A stretch of DNA of 64,000 nucleotides from Butyrivibrio sp. (GTDB lineage: Bacteria > Bacillota > Clostridia > Lachnospirales > Lachnospiraceae): the NCBI GenBank assembly GCA_022486625.1, contig JAKVKH010000001.1, positions 217,244 through 281,243 of the forward strand. The letters are read 5' to 3'. Of this stretch, positions 9,079 through 17,904 are shown one piece after another. The translations under genes and the position numbers were made by a program. The notes below the pieces were generated by a model. The model was not told the origin of the DNA, ran no database searches, and saw nothing but the letters and a program-made list of their open reading frames with translations. How positions within the stretch are numbered: the stretch's first letter is position 1; every line of letters starts with the position of its first letter.

Positions 9079-9744
9079 ATGAGTCATAATATAGCGATTG
9101 ACGGACCTGCCGGAGCAGGAAAGAGTACCATTGCAAAAATTGTAGCAAAAACACTTTCGTTTATTTATGTGGATACCGGTGCCATGTACAGGGCAATGGC
9201 ACTGTACATGCTCAGAAAGAAAGTTCGGCCGAATCATGAGGACGAGGTCAGTACGGCCTGCAGGGATGTGGACATTACGATCCGCCATGAAAACGGAGAA
9301 CAGGTAGTTCTTCTCAACGGAGAGAACGTAAACGGACTGATCCGTACGGAAGAAGTGGGTAACATGGCATCTGCCATCAGTGTAAACGCTGATGTCCGTA
9401 CCAAACTGGTGGAGCTGCAGCAGGCACTTGCAGCAACGGCAGATGTTGTGATGGACGGAAGAGACATCGGTACGGTTGTACTGCCGAAGGCACAGCTGAA
9501 AATCTATCTGACCGCCAGCACGCATGTCAGAGCACTCCGCAGATATCAGGAACTGACACAGCGCGGGGAAAACTGCGAGATAGAGGCAATTGAACGGGAT
9601 ATTGCAGAACGTGACGAGAGAGACATGCATCGTGAGATATCACCGCTCAGACAGGCAGAAGATGCACATCTGGTAGATTCTTCGGAGCTGACAATTGATG
9701 AAGTGGCACAGCAGATCATCCGGCTGTACCGGGAAAATGCATGA
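9079..9744 (+). CDS. cmk: Cytidylate kinase
   Basis: This 221-residue nucleoside monophosphate kinase phosphorylates CMP and dCMP. It shows IAIDGPAGAGKSTIAK (P-loop, residues 5-20), YVDTGAMYRAMAL, the MDGRDIGTVVLP substrate block and the RDERDMHREISPL lid. The start at 9079 has AGAAGGGG upstream and begins with the conserved core; the track start at 8992 overlaps the preceding flavoprotein. It is followed after 9 bases by ispH and then by the S1 protein, a linkage typical of Clostridia. Confidence 0.95.
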   Translation: MSHNIAIDGPAGAGKSTIAKIVAKTLSFIYVDTGAMYRAMALYMLRKKVRPNHEDEVSTACRDVDITIRHENGEQVVLLNGENVNGLIRTEEVGNMASAISVNADVRTKLVELQQALAATADVVMDGRDIGTVVLPKAQLKIYLTASTHVRALRRYQELTQRGENCEIEAIERDIAERDERDMHREISPLRQAEDAHLVDSSELTIDEVAQQIIRLYRENA

Positions 9745-9753
9745 GGCGGAAAA

Positions 9754-10617
9754 ATGGCCGAAATCAAAATTATACTGGCTGAAAATGCCGGGTTCTGCTT
9801 TGGCGTTACCAAGGCAGTGGAAAAAGTATATGAGCTGGCGAAAAACAGAAATAATATTTATACATACGGACCGATTATTCATAACGAAAGTGTGGTTGCC
9901 GATCTTGAACGTAAAAACGTCAAGGTTGTAAATACGCCGGACGAACTTTCCAAAATAGAAAACGGAACAGTTGTAATTCGTTCGCATGGAGTGTCCAGAA
10001 GTATTTATGAGCAGATCAATGCACAGGGACTTGAGTGTGTGGATGCTACATGTCCATTTGTAAAGAGAATTCACACAATTGTGGATGAGGAAAGTGCAAA
10101 AGGCAGAACCATTGTGGTGATCGGGAATCCGACACATCCGGAAGTCGAAGGAATTGTCGGCTGGACCAATGGCCCGGTATATGTGGTGGAAACACCCGAA
10201 GAAGCCGAAAAATTCAGCGTTCCGAAGGACACGCAGATCTGTCTTGTATCTCAGACCACGTATAATTATAATAAATTTAAAGATACAGTTGAAATATTTA
10301 AGCAAAAAGGGTACAATATTAATATTGTGAATACTATATGTAGCGCAACGGAAGAAAGACAGACGGAAGCTGACAGAATTTCCGGCCAGGTAGACGCGAT
10401 GATAGTAATCGGAGGGGCACACAGTTCCAACACGAGGAAACTGTATGAGATATGCAGTAAGAAATGTGCATATACATACTTTGTCCAGAAGGCGGATGAT
10501 TTGCCCGGTGATTTTCCGGATGGCGTAAAGACAGTCGGGATAACCGCAGGGGCATCAACCCCAAAGAATATAATCGAGGAGGTTCAGACGTATGTCAGAA
10601 CAAGATCAGACATTTGA
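9754..10617 (+). CDS. ispH: 4-hydroxy-3-methylbut-2-enyl diphosphate reductase
   Basis: This 287-residue iron-sulfur enzyme makes IPP and DMAPP in the last step of the MEP isoprenoid pathway. The three cluster cysteines lie in AGFCFGV (residue 13), DATCPFVKRIH and NTICSATEERQ. The substrate motifs HNESVV, RSHGVSRS, NPTHPEVEG (catalytic Glu), QTTYN and GGAHSSNT are all present. In many Clostridia IspH is fused to the following S1 protein. Here the two are separate frames overlapping by 26 bases, suggesting coupled translation. Confidence 0.96.
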   Translation: MAEIKIILAENAGFCFGVTKAVEKVYELAKNRNNIYTYGPIIHNESVVADLERKNVKVVNTPDELSKIENGTVVIRSHGVSRSIYEQINAQGLECVDATCPFVKRIHTIVDEESAKGRTIVVIGNPTHPEVEGIVGWTNGPVYVVETPEEAEKFSVPKDTQICLVSQTTYNYNKFKDTVEIFKQKGYNINIVNTICSATEERQTEADRISGQVDAMIVIGGAHSSNTRKLYEICSKKCAYTYFVQKADDLPGDFPDGVKTVGITAGASTPKNIIEEVQTYVRTRSDI

Positions 10618-11737
10618 ACAAATGCTTAACGAATCATTTAAGACAATCCACACAGGGGAGGTCGTTGAAGGTACTGTTATCGATGTTAAACCCGATGAGA
10701 TTATCTTAAATATCGGATATAAAGCCGATGGTATTCTTACCAAGAGCGAATACAGTAACGACAACAGTGTTGATCTCGCCGCAACAATCCATGTTGGTGA
10801 CAAGATGGATGTCAAGGTACTTAAAACCAATGATGCAGATGGACAGGTAATTCTTTCTTACAAGAGACTGGCACTTGACCGTGGCAACAAGAGAATTGAA
10901 GATGCATTCAACAACAAGGAAGTTCTTAAGGCCAAGGTTGTACAGGTACTTGAAGGCGGACTTGTAGTCGTTGTGGATGAAGTCAGAATTTTCATTCCGG
11001 CCAGCCTTGTATCAGATACTTATGAGAAGGATCTGACAAAGTATGACGGACAGGAAATTGAGTTTGTTGTAACAGAGTATAATCCGAAGAGAAGAAGATA
11101 TATCGGAAACAGAAGAATTCTGGTGTCTGCAGAAAAGGCAGAAAAGGCAAAGGAACTGTTTGAGACAATTCATGCAGGAGATGTTGTAGAAGGAACAGTC
11201 AAGAACGTAACAGATTTCGGTGCATTCATCGATCTGGGCGGCGCAGACGGACTTCTTCATATTTCAGAAATGTCCTGGGGTCGTGTAGAGAACCCGAAGA
11301 AGGTCTTCAAGGTAGGCGATCAGGTTAAGGTTCTGATTAAGAGCATTGATGGTAAGAAGATTGCTCTGAGCAGAAAATTTGAGAATGAGAATCCTTGGAA
11401 GGATGCAACAGAGAAGTATGCTGTTGGTAACGTCGTAACAGGAACTGTAGCAAGAATGACAGACTTTGGTGCATTTGTTGAGCTTGAACCTGGAATTGAT
11501 GCTCTTCTCCATGTATCACAGATCGCAAAAGAGCATGTAGATAAGCCCTCTGACGTATTAAAGGTTGGACAGGAAGTTACAGCAAAGATTGTTGATTTCA
11601 ATGAAGAAGATAAGAAGATCAGCCTTAGTATTAAAGCTATGCTGGCTCCTGAAAAGACTGATGATCAGGAAGATGGAGATGTTGTGTCCGTTGATATTGA
11701 TCAGGTAATTGCCGATCAGAAGAATGATCAGGAATGA
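10592..11737 (+). CDS. rpsA: S1 RNA-binding domain protein (ribosomal protein S1 homolog)
   Basis: This 381-residue protein has four S1/OB repeats, at about residues 16-85, 103-170, 192-260 and 278-350. Repeats 3 and 4 are the most canonical (VTDFGAFIDLGGADGLLHISEM and MTDFGAFVELEPGIDALLHVSQI). It is shorter than the six-repeat proteobacterial S1 but normal for Firmicutes. It probably binds mRNA at the ribosome. A GAGGAGG ribosome site lies inside the end of ispH, so translation is likely coupled. A strong terminator follows. Confidence 0.92.
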   Translation: MSEQDQTFEQMLNESFKTIHTGEVVEGTVIDVKPDEIILNIGYKADGILTKSEYSNDNSVDLAATIHVGDKMDVKVLKTNDADGQVILSYKRLALDRGNKRIEDAFNNKEVLKAKVVQVLEGGLVVVVDEVRIFIPASLVSDTYEKDLTKYDGQEIEFVVTEYNPKRRRYIGNRRILVSAEKAEKAKELFETIHAGDVVEGTVKNVTDFGAFIDLGGADGLLHISEMSWGRVENPKKVFKVGDQVKVLIKSIDGKKIALSRKFENENPWKDATEKYAVGNVVTGTVARMTDFGAFVELEPGIDALLHVSQIAKEHVDKPSDVLKVGQEVTAKIVDFNEEDKKISLSIKAMLAPEKTDDQEDGDVVSVDIDQVIADQKNDQE

Positions 11738-11751
11738 TCATCTGAAAAAAG

Positions 11752-11785
11752 AGGACTGTTGCACGTGGTGCGATAGTCCTTTTTC
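11752..11785 (+). terminator. Terminator after the S1 gene
   Basis: AGGACTgTTGCAC pairs with GTGCGAtAGTCCT around a GTG loop, followed by five T. It closes the cmk-ispH-rpsA transcript. Confidence 0.88.
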
Positions 11786-11848
11786 TTTAAAGGAAAGATG
11801 TCCTGGATGTGAAAAACTTGTAACATGATAAAGGAGGATACGAATCGA

Positions 11849-12631
11849 ATGGAATACGATTATGAATGGTTCAAAAAATCAGTTTTCAGTCTGACGAAGA
11901 TCGACCTTAATGCCTATAAGGAAAAACAGATGAAGCGGCGTATTGATACTCTGATCGGAAAGTACAGCATTACGGGGTATGATAAGTTTTTTGAGAAACT
12001 GAAGACGGATAAAGACGTACTGGATACATTTGTAACTTACCTGACGATTAATGTATCGGAATTTTTCAGAAATGTGGATCAGTGGAACCTGATGGAAAAA
12101 GATATGGTTCCGGAACTGATGCAGAAGTTCGGAAAGAACCTGAAAATCTGGAGTGCAGCCTGTTCAACAGGAGATGAGCCGTATACCATCGTAATGGTAC
12201 TTTCCAGACATCTTCCGCTGAATCAGATCAATGTTCTGGCGACGGATCTGGACACAGTCGCAATTGCAAAGGCGAAAGCCGGTGTATACGCGGCAAAGGA
12301 GATTCAGGGTGTACCAGATGACCTGAAGAGAAAATACTTCACACAGGAAGGAAGCATGTATAAGATTTCAGACGAGATCAAGAGCCGTGTCACCTTTAAA
12401 CAGGCTGATCTCCTCAGAGATCCTTATCCAAAGGATTATCATCTGATTGTCTGCAGAAATGTACTGATTTACTTTACAGAAGAAGCAAAGGATGAAACGT
12501 TCCGCAAGTTCTATGGTTCACTGGCACCACAGGGGATTTTGTTTATCGGAAGTACAGAGCAGATCATCAATTATAAAGATATCGGGTTCCAGAGAAAAAA
12601 TTCGTTCTACTATGAGAAACCTAAAGCATAA
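11849..12631 (+). CDS. cheR: CheR-type chemotaxis glutamate O-methyltransferase
   Basis: This 260-residue enzyme methylates chemoreceptor glutamates using S-adenosylmethionine. The N-terminal helical CheR domain (about 1-70) and the methylase domain are both visible. Motifs are VSEFFRNVDQW, the SAM loop WSAACSTGDEPYTIVM and LIVCRNVLIYF. The ATG at 11849 is preceded by AAGGAGG; the track start at 11825 lies upstream of that ribosome site. The gene stands alone, but a chemoreceptor at 33.5 kb and a PilZ gene at 37.8 kb fit a motile, chemotactic cell. Confidence 0.93.
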   Translation: MEYDYEWFKKSVFSLTKIDLNAYKEKQMKRRIDTLIGKYSITGYDKFFEKLKTDKDVLDTFVTYLTINVSEFFRNVDQWNLMEKDMVPELMQKFGKNLKIWSAACSTGDEPYTIVMVLSRHLPLNQINVLATDLDTVAIAKAKAGVYAAKEIQGVPDDLKRKYFTQEGSMYKISDEIKSRVTFKQADLLRDPYPKDYHLIVCRNVLIYFTEEAKDETFRKFYGSLAPQGILFIGSTEQIINYKDIGFQRKNSFYYEKPKA

Positions 12632-12650
12632 TGGTGTATGTTTTGCCATG

Positions 12651-12687
12651 AAAAAGCCGGTCATTCAGTAATGAATGACCGGCTTTT
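12651..12687. terminator. Bidirectional terminator between cheR and the YprB-like gene
   Basis: AAAAAGCCGGTCATTCA and TGAATGACCGGCTTTTT form a perfect 17-bp stem around a 3-base loop. T-runs on both strands let it serve both convergent genes. Confidence 0.92.
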
Positions 12688-12702
12688 TGCGGAATCTGCG
12701 AA

Positions 12703-12802
12703 GCAATCTCTTTTAAATGCAGGTGCCATTGCAGTTCATTTCAATTATGCAGAGATTGCTCCGCAATCTCTTTTAAATGCAGGTGCCATTGCACCTGCAT
12801 TT
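12703..12802. repeat. 31-bp tandem direct repeats built of palindromes
   Basis: The 31-bp unit GCAATCTCTTTTAAATGCAG... occurs identically at 12703-12733 and 12763-12793, with a 60-bp period. The second copy sits in two palindromes: GAGATTGC-TCC-GCAATCTC followed by TTTT, and AAATGCAGGTGC-CATT-GCACCTGCATTT (12775-12802), which is perfect. This resembles an intergenic palindromic repeat element rather than a gene or CRISPR. Confidence 0.8.
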
Positions 12803-12807
12803 AATAA

Positions 12808-13989
12808 TCAGAGCGATTCAAAAATGTGGGAGAGAACATGTACCGCATAAAGGCTCATAGCGATGCGGCTTTTTTTGATGGCATCTGTCAGTTCGAAGTA
12901 CAGTCCGGTATCTTTATATTCTTTTTTGAAAAAAGGAGTAAAGACAAGATCCCATTCACGCAGAAACTGACCGGGTTTCCTGGTATAGCAGTCAGAAGCA
13001 GTTGCCTGTCTGCGATAGGAACGGTCTACGAACTGGGCAACACTTTTATGAATTGCCTGGTCTTCATCCGGCAGATAGTAATAATCCTTGTAATTTGAAT
13101 AGAAATATTTCAGTTCATCTTCCAGAAGAGGGACGCGCAGCGTGCCTGTATCTTCATTCAGTTGCAGATAGCAGCCGTCAAGATTACTTCCGATCGGAAC
13201 AGGAAGCGGAGTTCTGAGAGAGAGTTTCATGAAAATTTCCTGTTTGCGTTCGCCCTGATAATCATCATAGTAATTGGCCTGTACTTTCAGTGCACGGACA
13301 GGGAGATCCTGATCTTCATCCTGCGACAGCGCATTGCAGTCAATCTGCATGGGCGGCATTTCCAGAATACTTCTGAAGAAATCGTGATAAGCCAGTACCG
13401 GGAGCAGGCAGAACATGCCACGGACATCATCTGCATTATGAAGTGTCAGCAGACGGAAAGTTTCTTCCCGGGGACAGGTGAGATAACTCTTGTAGATTTC
13501 AATCAGTTCACCGCCACTGTACAGATCCTCACGATCAATACCAAGAAAAAGTTCTACGGTCTTTTGTTTACAATCAGGAAGGCCGAGAATACTTTTATAG
13601 GGAGCAATACGTTTATAGATATCAATGGAATCAAAATGATCAAATGGATAATCAAATGTGTATTTATCACATTTGGCCTTGATATAGGGAAGATCAAAAC
13701 GATTGCCGTTAAAGTGAATCAGTGTATGGAAAGAAGCCGCGAAGGACAGAAAAGTGGAGAGCAGCAGCTCTTCTTCGGTATCTTTTTCAGCGAACCACTG
13801 ACGCAGCTGCCAGGTATTCTCACGGAAGAAAGCACATCCGATCAGGTACAGAGAGGACGTGCGGGCACTGAGGCCGGTTGTTTCGATATCGACAAAGAGA
13901 ATATCTTCGATATTTTCGGAAAGCATTTCCAGTGGATAGGGATGGTTGGAAGATTGAAGTGCATCTATGGTTTCATTGATTATTTTCAT
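12808..13989 (-). CDS. YprB-like RNase H-fold exonuclease domain protein
   Basis: This 393-residue protein has a DEDD-type RNase H-like nuclease core in its first 200 residues. Visible motifs are FVDIETTG (near 33-40), LIHFNGNRFDLP and LHNADDVRGM, with Asp/Glu residues placed to bind two metals. This is the RNase_H_2/YprB family of predicted nucleic-acid exonucleases. The C-terminal 180 residues are not recognised. The in vivo substrate is unknown. It converges with cheR and shares its terminator. The 292-residue plus-strand ORF over the same DNA is a shadow. Confidence 0.85.
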   Translation of the reverse strand: MKIINETIDALQSSNHPYPLEMLSENIEDILFVDIETTGLSARTSSLYLIGCAFFRENTWQLRQWFAEKDTEEELLLSTFLSFAASFHTLIHFNGNRFDLPYIKAKCDKYTFDYPFDHFDSIDIYKRIAPYKSILGLPDCKQKTVELFLGIDREDLYSGGELIEIYKSYLTCPREETFRLLTLHNADDVRGMFCLLPVLAYHDFFRSILEMPPMQIDCNALSQDEDQDLPVRALKVQANYYDDYQGERKQEIFMKLSLRTPLPVPIGSNLDGCYLQLNEDTGTLRVPLLEDELKYFYSNYKDYYYLPDEDQAIHKSVAQFVDRSYRRQATASDCYTRKPGQFLREWDLVFTPFFKKEYKDTGLYFELTDAIKKSRIAMSLYAVHVLSHIFESL

Positions 13990-14245
13990 CGCATTATCAC
14001 TCTTTTCTGTATACTGTTAATCTCTTACATATTAACATGATTTCTGCAGTGAGGGAAAGTGCGGAGTAAAAAAATCAGACAATAACAGTAAAATGTACAG
14101 AATAAACACAATTAAATCAAGAATTATATAGAACTTTAATGCTAAAAATAGTATTATTAATGATATTGATGCCGTGTTCAGCAGCGGATCAGGCTGAGGA
14201 CTGATGGACATGGGTTAACAAACCATTAGGAAAGAAGGGCAGGAA

Positions 14246-15565
14246 ATGGCGAGACTAACGTTTGTGGGGGGAATCCATCCTTACGAAGGTAAGGAACTGA
14301 CAAAGGACAAGCCCATCAAGACAGTGTTGCCCAAGGGGGATCTTGTATATCCGGTTTCACAGCATATCGGAGCTCCCGCAACACCGATTGTGGCAGTGGG
14401 TGATCATGTTCTGACAGGACAGAAGATTGCAGAAGCTTCCGGATTTGTATCTGCACCGGTATATGCAACCGTTTCGGGGACAGTGAAGGCAATTGAGCCC
14501 AGAAGACTTGCAACCGGCGGGATGAGTAACAGCATTATTGTCGAAAACGATGAAAAATATGAAGAAGTCGAGTGGCCGCAGGTAAAGTCGCTTGAAGAAA
14601 TGACAGCAGAGGAAAAAGTTGCAGCTATCCGTGAGGCCGGTGTAGTCGGCATGGGCGGTGCAGGTTTTCCGACAGCGGTTAAAATGGCCCCAAAGGAACC
14701 GGAGAAAATTGAGTATGTCATTGCAAACTGTTCTGAATGTGAACCTTATCTGACTTCGGATTACAGACGTATGATTGAGGAACCGGAACTTGTTCTGAGC
14801 GGACTTCGAGTGGCTGTCAGTATTTTCCCGAATGCAAGAGGGATTCTGGCTGTTGAGGATAACAAGCCGGATGCGATTGCAAAGTTTAAGGAGCTGACAA
14901 AGGATGATCAGAATATCAGCGTGAAAACGCTGCAGACCAAATATCCGCAAGGAGCAGAGCGTATGCTGATTTATGCATGCACGGGCAGAAAGATTAATTC
15001 TTCCATGCTTCCGGCAGATGCAGGCTGTATCGTAGATAATGTGGATACGCTTTGCGCAATCAGCAGAGCAGTGGTTGAAGGTAAGCCGCTGATGGAGAGA
15101 ATTGTAACCATTACCGGCGATGCGGTTGTGGATCCGTGTAACTATAAAGTCCGAATCGGTACCAATTACCGTGAATTGATTGATGATGCAGGTGGTTTTG
15201 TGTCAACTCCTGCCAAGATTATTTCCGGTGGTCCCATGATGGGATTTGCAGTATTTGATCTGGATGTTCCGACGACGAAGACAGCATCGGCACTTACCTG
15301 CCTTTCAGAGGACGCAGTATCAGAGATGGCACCAAGTGCATGTATCAACTGCGGCAAATGCATTGAAGTATGTCCGGGACAGATTGTGCCCAAAACACTC
15401 GCAGATGCAGTTGAGCATGGAGATGAAGCAACATTTTTGAAGGAATACGGGATGGAATGCTGTGAGTGCGGCTGCTGCAGTTATATCTGTCCGGCAAGAC
15501 GCCAGCTGACACAGCTCATCAAGGGGATGAGAAAGATTCAGCTTGCAAATAAGAAGAAAAAGTGA
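14246..15565 (+). CDS. rnfC: Rnf complex subunit C
   Basis: This 439-residue peripheral subunit is the NADH/FMN side of the Rnf ferredoxin:NAD oxidoreductase, which couples electron transfer to ion export. An N-terminal barrel-sandwich segment precedes the glycine-rich FMN/NADH loop VGMGGAGFPTAVKM (near residue 135) and an SLBB-like region. Two 4Fe-4S motifs follow: CINCGKCIEVCP and CCECGCCSYICP. It is the first gene of rnfCDGEAB, the order known from Clostridia. A 256-base gap upstream holds its promoter region. Confidence 0.96.
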   Translation: MARLTFVGGIHPYEGKELTKDKPIKTVLPKGDLVYPVSQHIGAPATPIVAVGDHVLTGQKIAEASGFVSAPVYATVSGTVKAIEPRRLATGGMSNSIIVENDEKYEEVEWPQVKSLEEMTAEEKVAAIREAGVVGMGGAGFPTAVKMAPKEPEKIEYVIANCSECEPYLTSDYRRMIEEPELVLSGLRVAVSIFPNARGILAVEDNKPDAIAKFKELTKDDQNISVKTLQTKYPQGAERMLIYACTGRKINSSMLPADAGCIVDNVDTLCAISRAVVEGKPLMERIVTITGDAVVDPCNYKVRIGTNYRELIDDAGGFVSTPAKIISGGPMMGFAVFDLDVPTTKTASALTCLSEDAVSEMAPSACINCGKCIEVCPGQIVPKTLADAVEHGDEATFLKEYGMECCECGCCSYICPARRQLTQLIKGMRKIQLANKKKK

Positions 15566-15581
15566 GGAGGTCATTCAGGCG

Positions 15582-16520
15582 ATGAGTGATATGATGAAAG
15601 TGTCATCAAATCCGCATGTCAGAAGCAAAGTCACCACATCCAATATCATGATGTGGGTTGTGATATCACTGCTTCCGGCGGCAGGATACGGTGTCTACAA
15701 TTTTGGGGTAGATGCACTGATCATTCTGCTGATATCTGTAGCGTCTACGGTACTGACAGAACTGATCTATGAAAAATGTATGCATAAGCCTGTTACCATC
15801 GGTGATTATTCTGCAGTGGTAACAGGACTTTTACTGGGAATGAATCTGCCGTCCACAGTGCCGTGGTGGCTTCCGGTGATCGGCGGTGTTTTCGCCATTC
15901 TGGTTGTAAAAATGGTATTTGGCGGACTGGGACAGAACTTTATGAATCCTGCACTTGGCGCAAGATGTTTTCTGCTCATTTCGTTTCCGGCACTGATGAC
16001 GAATTTTGTGACGGATACTTATACAGGAGCAACGCCACTGGCTGCGCTTAAAAACGGTGAGAGTGTAACCGTTATGGATATGATCATCGGACGTACCGGT
16101 GGTACAATCGGTGAGACATCCATGATTGCAATTGTGATTGGTGCATGTATTCTGATCATGCTTGGAATCATTGATCTGAAGATTCCGGGAAGCTATATTG
16201 TTTCGTTTGTTATTTTCCTGTGTCTGTTCGGCGGACACGGAATTGATCCGGTTTATATCTCAGCGCAGCTTGCAGGTGGCGGACTGATGCTGGGTGCATT
16301 CTTTATGGCAACAGATTATGTGACCAGCCCGATTACAAACAGAGGTAAATATATATATGGTATTTTTCTGGGAGTAATGACGGGTATTTTCAGATGTTTC
16401 GGATCCTCTGCAGAAGGTGTTTCCTATGCAATTATTCTTGGAAATCTGCTGGTTCCGCTGATTGAACGATACACGATGCCCAGAGCGTTCGGTATCCGGA
16501 AGGAGGCGAAGAAGGCATGA
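15582..16520 (+). CDS. rnfD: Rnf complex subunit D
   Basis: This 312-residue integral membrane subunit carries covalently bound FMN. Several hydrophobic helices are visible, and the flavinylation motif YTGATPLAAL (Thr acceptor) lies near residue 155. The start at 15582, with GAGGAGG upstream, follows the rnfC stop by 16 bases; the track start at 15543 would overlap rnfC. Its ATGA overlap with rnfG suggests coupled translation. ApbE at 19.4 kb is the expected flavin transferase. Confidence 0.95.
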   Translation: MSDMMKVSSNPHVRSKVTTSNIMMWVVISLLPAAGYGVYNFGVDALIILLISVASTVLTELIYEKCMHKPVTIGDYSAVVTGLLLGMNLPSTVPWWLPVIGGVFAILVVKMVFGGLGQNFMNPALGARCFLLISFPALMTNFVTDTYTGATPLAALKNGESVTVMDMIIGRTGGTIGETSMIAIVIGACILIMLGIIDLKIPGSYIVSFVIFLCLFGGHGIDPVYISAQLAGGGLMLGAFFMATDYVTSPITNRGKYIYGIFLGVMTGIFRCFGSSAEGVSYAIILGNLLVPLIERYTMPRAFGIRKEAKKA

Positions 16521-17134
16521 GTGAAACAAGGCAGATGGTCAAAAATGCAATGATCCTCTTTGTAATCACACTGGTAGCAGGAGTCCTCCTGGGAATTGTA
16601 TACCAGGTAACAAAAGCTCCGATTGCCTATCAGGAGCAGCTGGCAGAGACAAAGGCAAATCAGGAAGTATTTCCGGATGCAGCTTCTTTTGAAGATATGG
16701 AGTTGGATGCCGCACAGGCTTCCAAAATTCTCGCAGGCGATACGGCATATGCAAAGGTAGAGATCAACAGCGTAAAGGCAGCAAAAGATTCATCGGGCAA
16801 GACACTCGGATATGTACTGCAGGTAACATCCGGCGGTTATGGCGATGATATTGTGTTTACCATGGGACTTACAGATGACGGAACGCTGAATGGAATTTCA
16901 CTGATCTCCATCAATGAAACACCCGGACTTGGCATGAATGCACAGAAGGTTCTCGTTCCGCAGTTTAAGGGAGCGGCAACCGATAAGCTCTTTGAAGTGA
17001 CCAAGACAGATGCGACATCAGATAATCAGATCGAGGCCATTTCCGGTGCCACGATTACTTCGAAAGCAGTAACCAACGGTGTTAATGCCGGTGTGTTATA
17101 CTTCCAGAATGTTTTGAAAGGAGCACAGTCATGA
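16517..17134 (+). CDS. rnfG: Rnf complex subunit G
   Basis: This 205-residue subunit has one N-terminal membrane helix (about residues 10-32) and an extracytoplasmic FMN-binding domain. Its covalent FMN motif SGATITSKAV lies near residue 180. It relays electrons within Rnf. It overlaps rnfD and rnfE by ATGA at both ends, so translation of the membrane subunits is tightly coupled. Confidence 0.95.
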   Translation: MSETRQMVKNAMILFVITLVAGVLLGIVYQVTKAPIAYQEQLAETKANQEVFPDAASFEDMELDAAQASKILAGDTAYAKVEINSVKAAKDSSGKTLGYVLQVTSGGYGDDIVFTMGLTDDGTLNGISLISINETPGLGMNAQKVLVPQFKGAATDKLFEVTKTDATSDNQIEAISGATITSKAVTNGVNAGVLYFQNVLKGAQS

Positions 17135-17904
17135 GCGGAGAAAAGAAAAAAGGCGCTTTGGGGCTTAAGATGGATTCCCCGATGGAGCGTGTTTTCAACG
17201 GCCTGATTGTTGAAAATCCTACGCTTGTTCTTATGATCGGTATGTGTCCGACACTTGCAGTTACCACATCAGCCATCAACGGCATTACCATGGGACTTGC
17301 AACAACTTTTGTACTGGCACTGAGTAATGCGGTAATTGCACTTCTTCATAAGATTATTCCGGATACAGTACGTATTCCGGCGTTTATTGTTGTCATTGCA
17401 TCGTTTGTTACTGTGGTGCAGCTTCTTCTTGAAGCGTATATGCCTTCTCTGAACGATGCACTCGGCGTATATATTCCTCTGATTGTCGTAAACTGCATTA
17501 TCTTCGGAAGAGCTGAGGCGTATGCATCAAAGCATGCCGTTGTGCCGTCTTTCTTTGATGGAATCGGTATGGGGCTTGGCTTTACCTGTGCAATTACCTG
17601 CATCGGACTTCTTCGTGAAATCATCGGAAGCGGAACAGCTTTCAGTGTACAGATTCTCGGAGAAGGAACAGTTGTTCCCGGAGCAGTCGGAAAGTTTCTG
17701 TCCATGTATCAGCCGGTAAGAATCTTCGTTATGCAGGCCGGTGCGTTTTTTGTTCTGGCATGTCTGATCGCTACCATGAACCGGATCAAGAGAAATATGG
17801 CAGCAAAGGGCAAGGATACCTCCAAGTTTGGTGTCGGCGGATGCTGCACGGTAAATGATGCAGGGAAGCCGGTAAAAGTAAAGCATGAGAAGGAGGCAGA
17901 CTGA
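17131..17904 (+). CDS. rnfE: Rnf complex subunit E
   Basis: This 257-residue polytopic membrane subunit belongs to the RnfA/RnfE/NqrD-E family. Multiple hydrophobic segments are visible, including NPTLVLMIGMCPTLAVTTSA near the start. The C-terminal tail is soluble and Lys-rich (from about residue 215) and holds a CC pair (GGCCTV). RnfE and RnfA share an inverted membrane topology and bind an intramembrane 2Fe-2S cluster between them in known structures. The last base of its stop is the first base of the rnfA ATG. Confidence 0.95.
   Translation: MSGEKKKGALGLKMDSPMERVFNGLIVENPTLVLMIGMCPTLAVTTSAINGITMGLATTFVLALSNAVIALLHKIIPDTVRIPAFIVVIASFVTVVQLLLEAYMPSLNDALGVYIPLIVVNCIIFGRAEAYASKHAVVPSFFDGIGMGLGFTCAITCIGLLREIIGSGTAFSVQILGEGTVVPGAVGKFLSMYQPVRIFVMQAGAFFVLACLIATMNRIKRNMAAKGKDTSKFGVGGCCTVNDAGKPVKVKHEKEAD

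Noticed and set aside
12703-12793. Two spaced identical repeats as a minimal CRISPR
   Set aside because: Only two copies, internal palindromes extend beyond the repeat, and no cas gene is near.
13162-14040. 292-residue plus-strand ORF
   Set aside because: It is antisense to the YprB-like gene, whose nuclease motifs are intact; the plus frame shows no recognisable domain.
14040-14245. Riboswitch upstream of rnfC
   Set aside because: The AT-rich leader has no clear stem set or terminator; it probably only holds the promoter.
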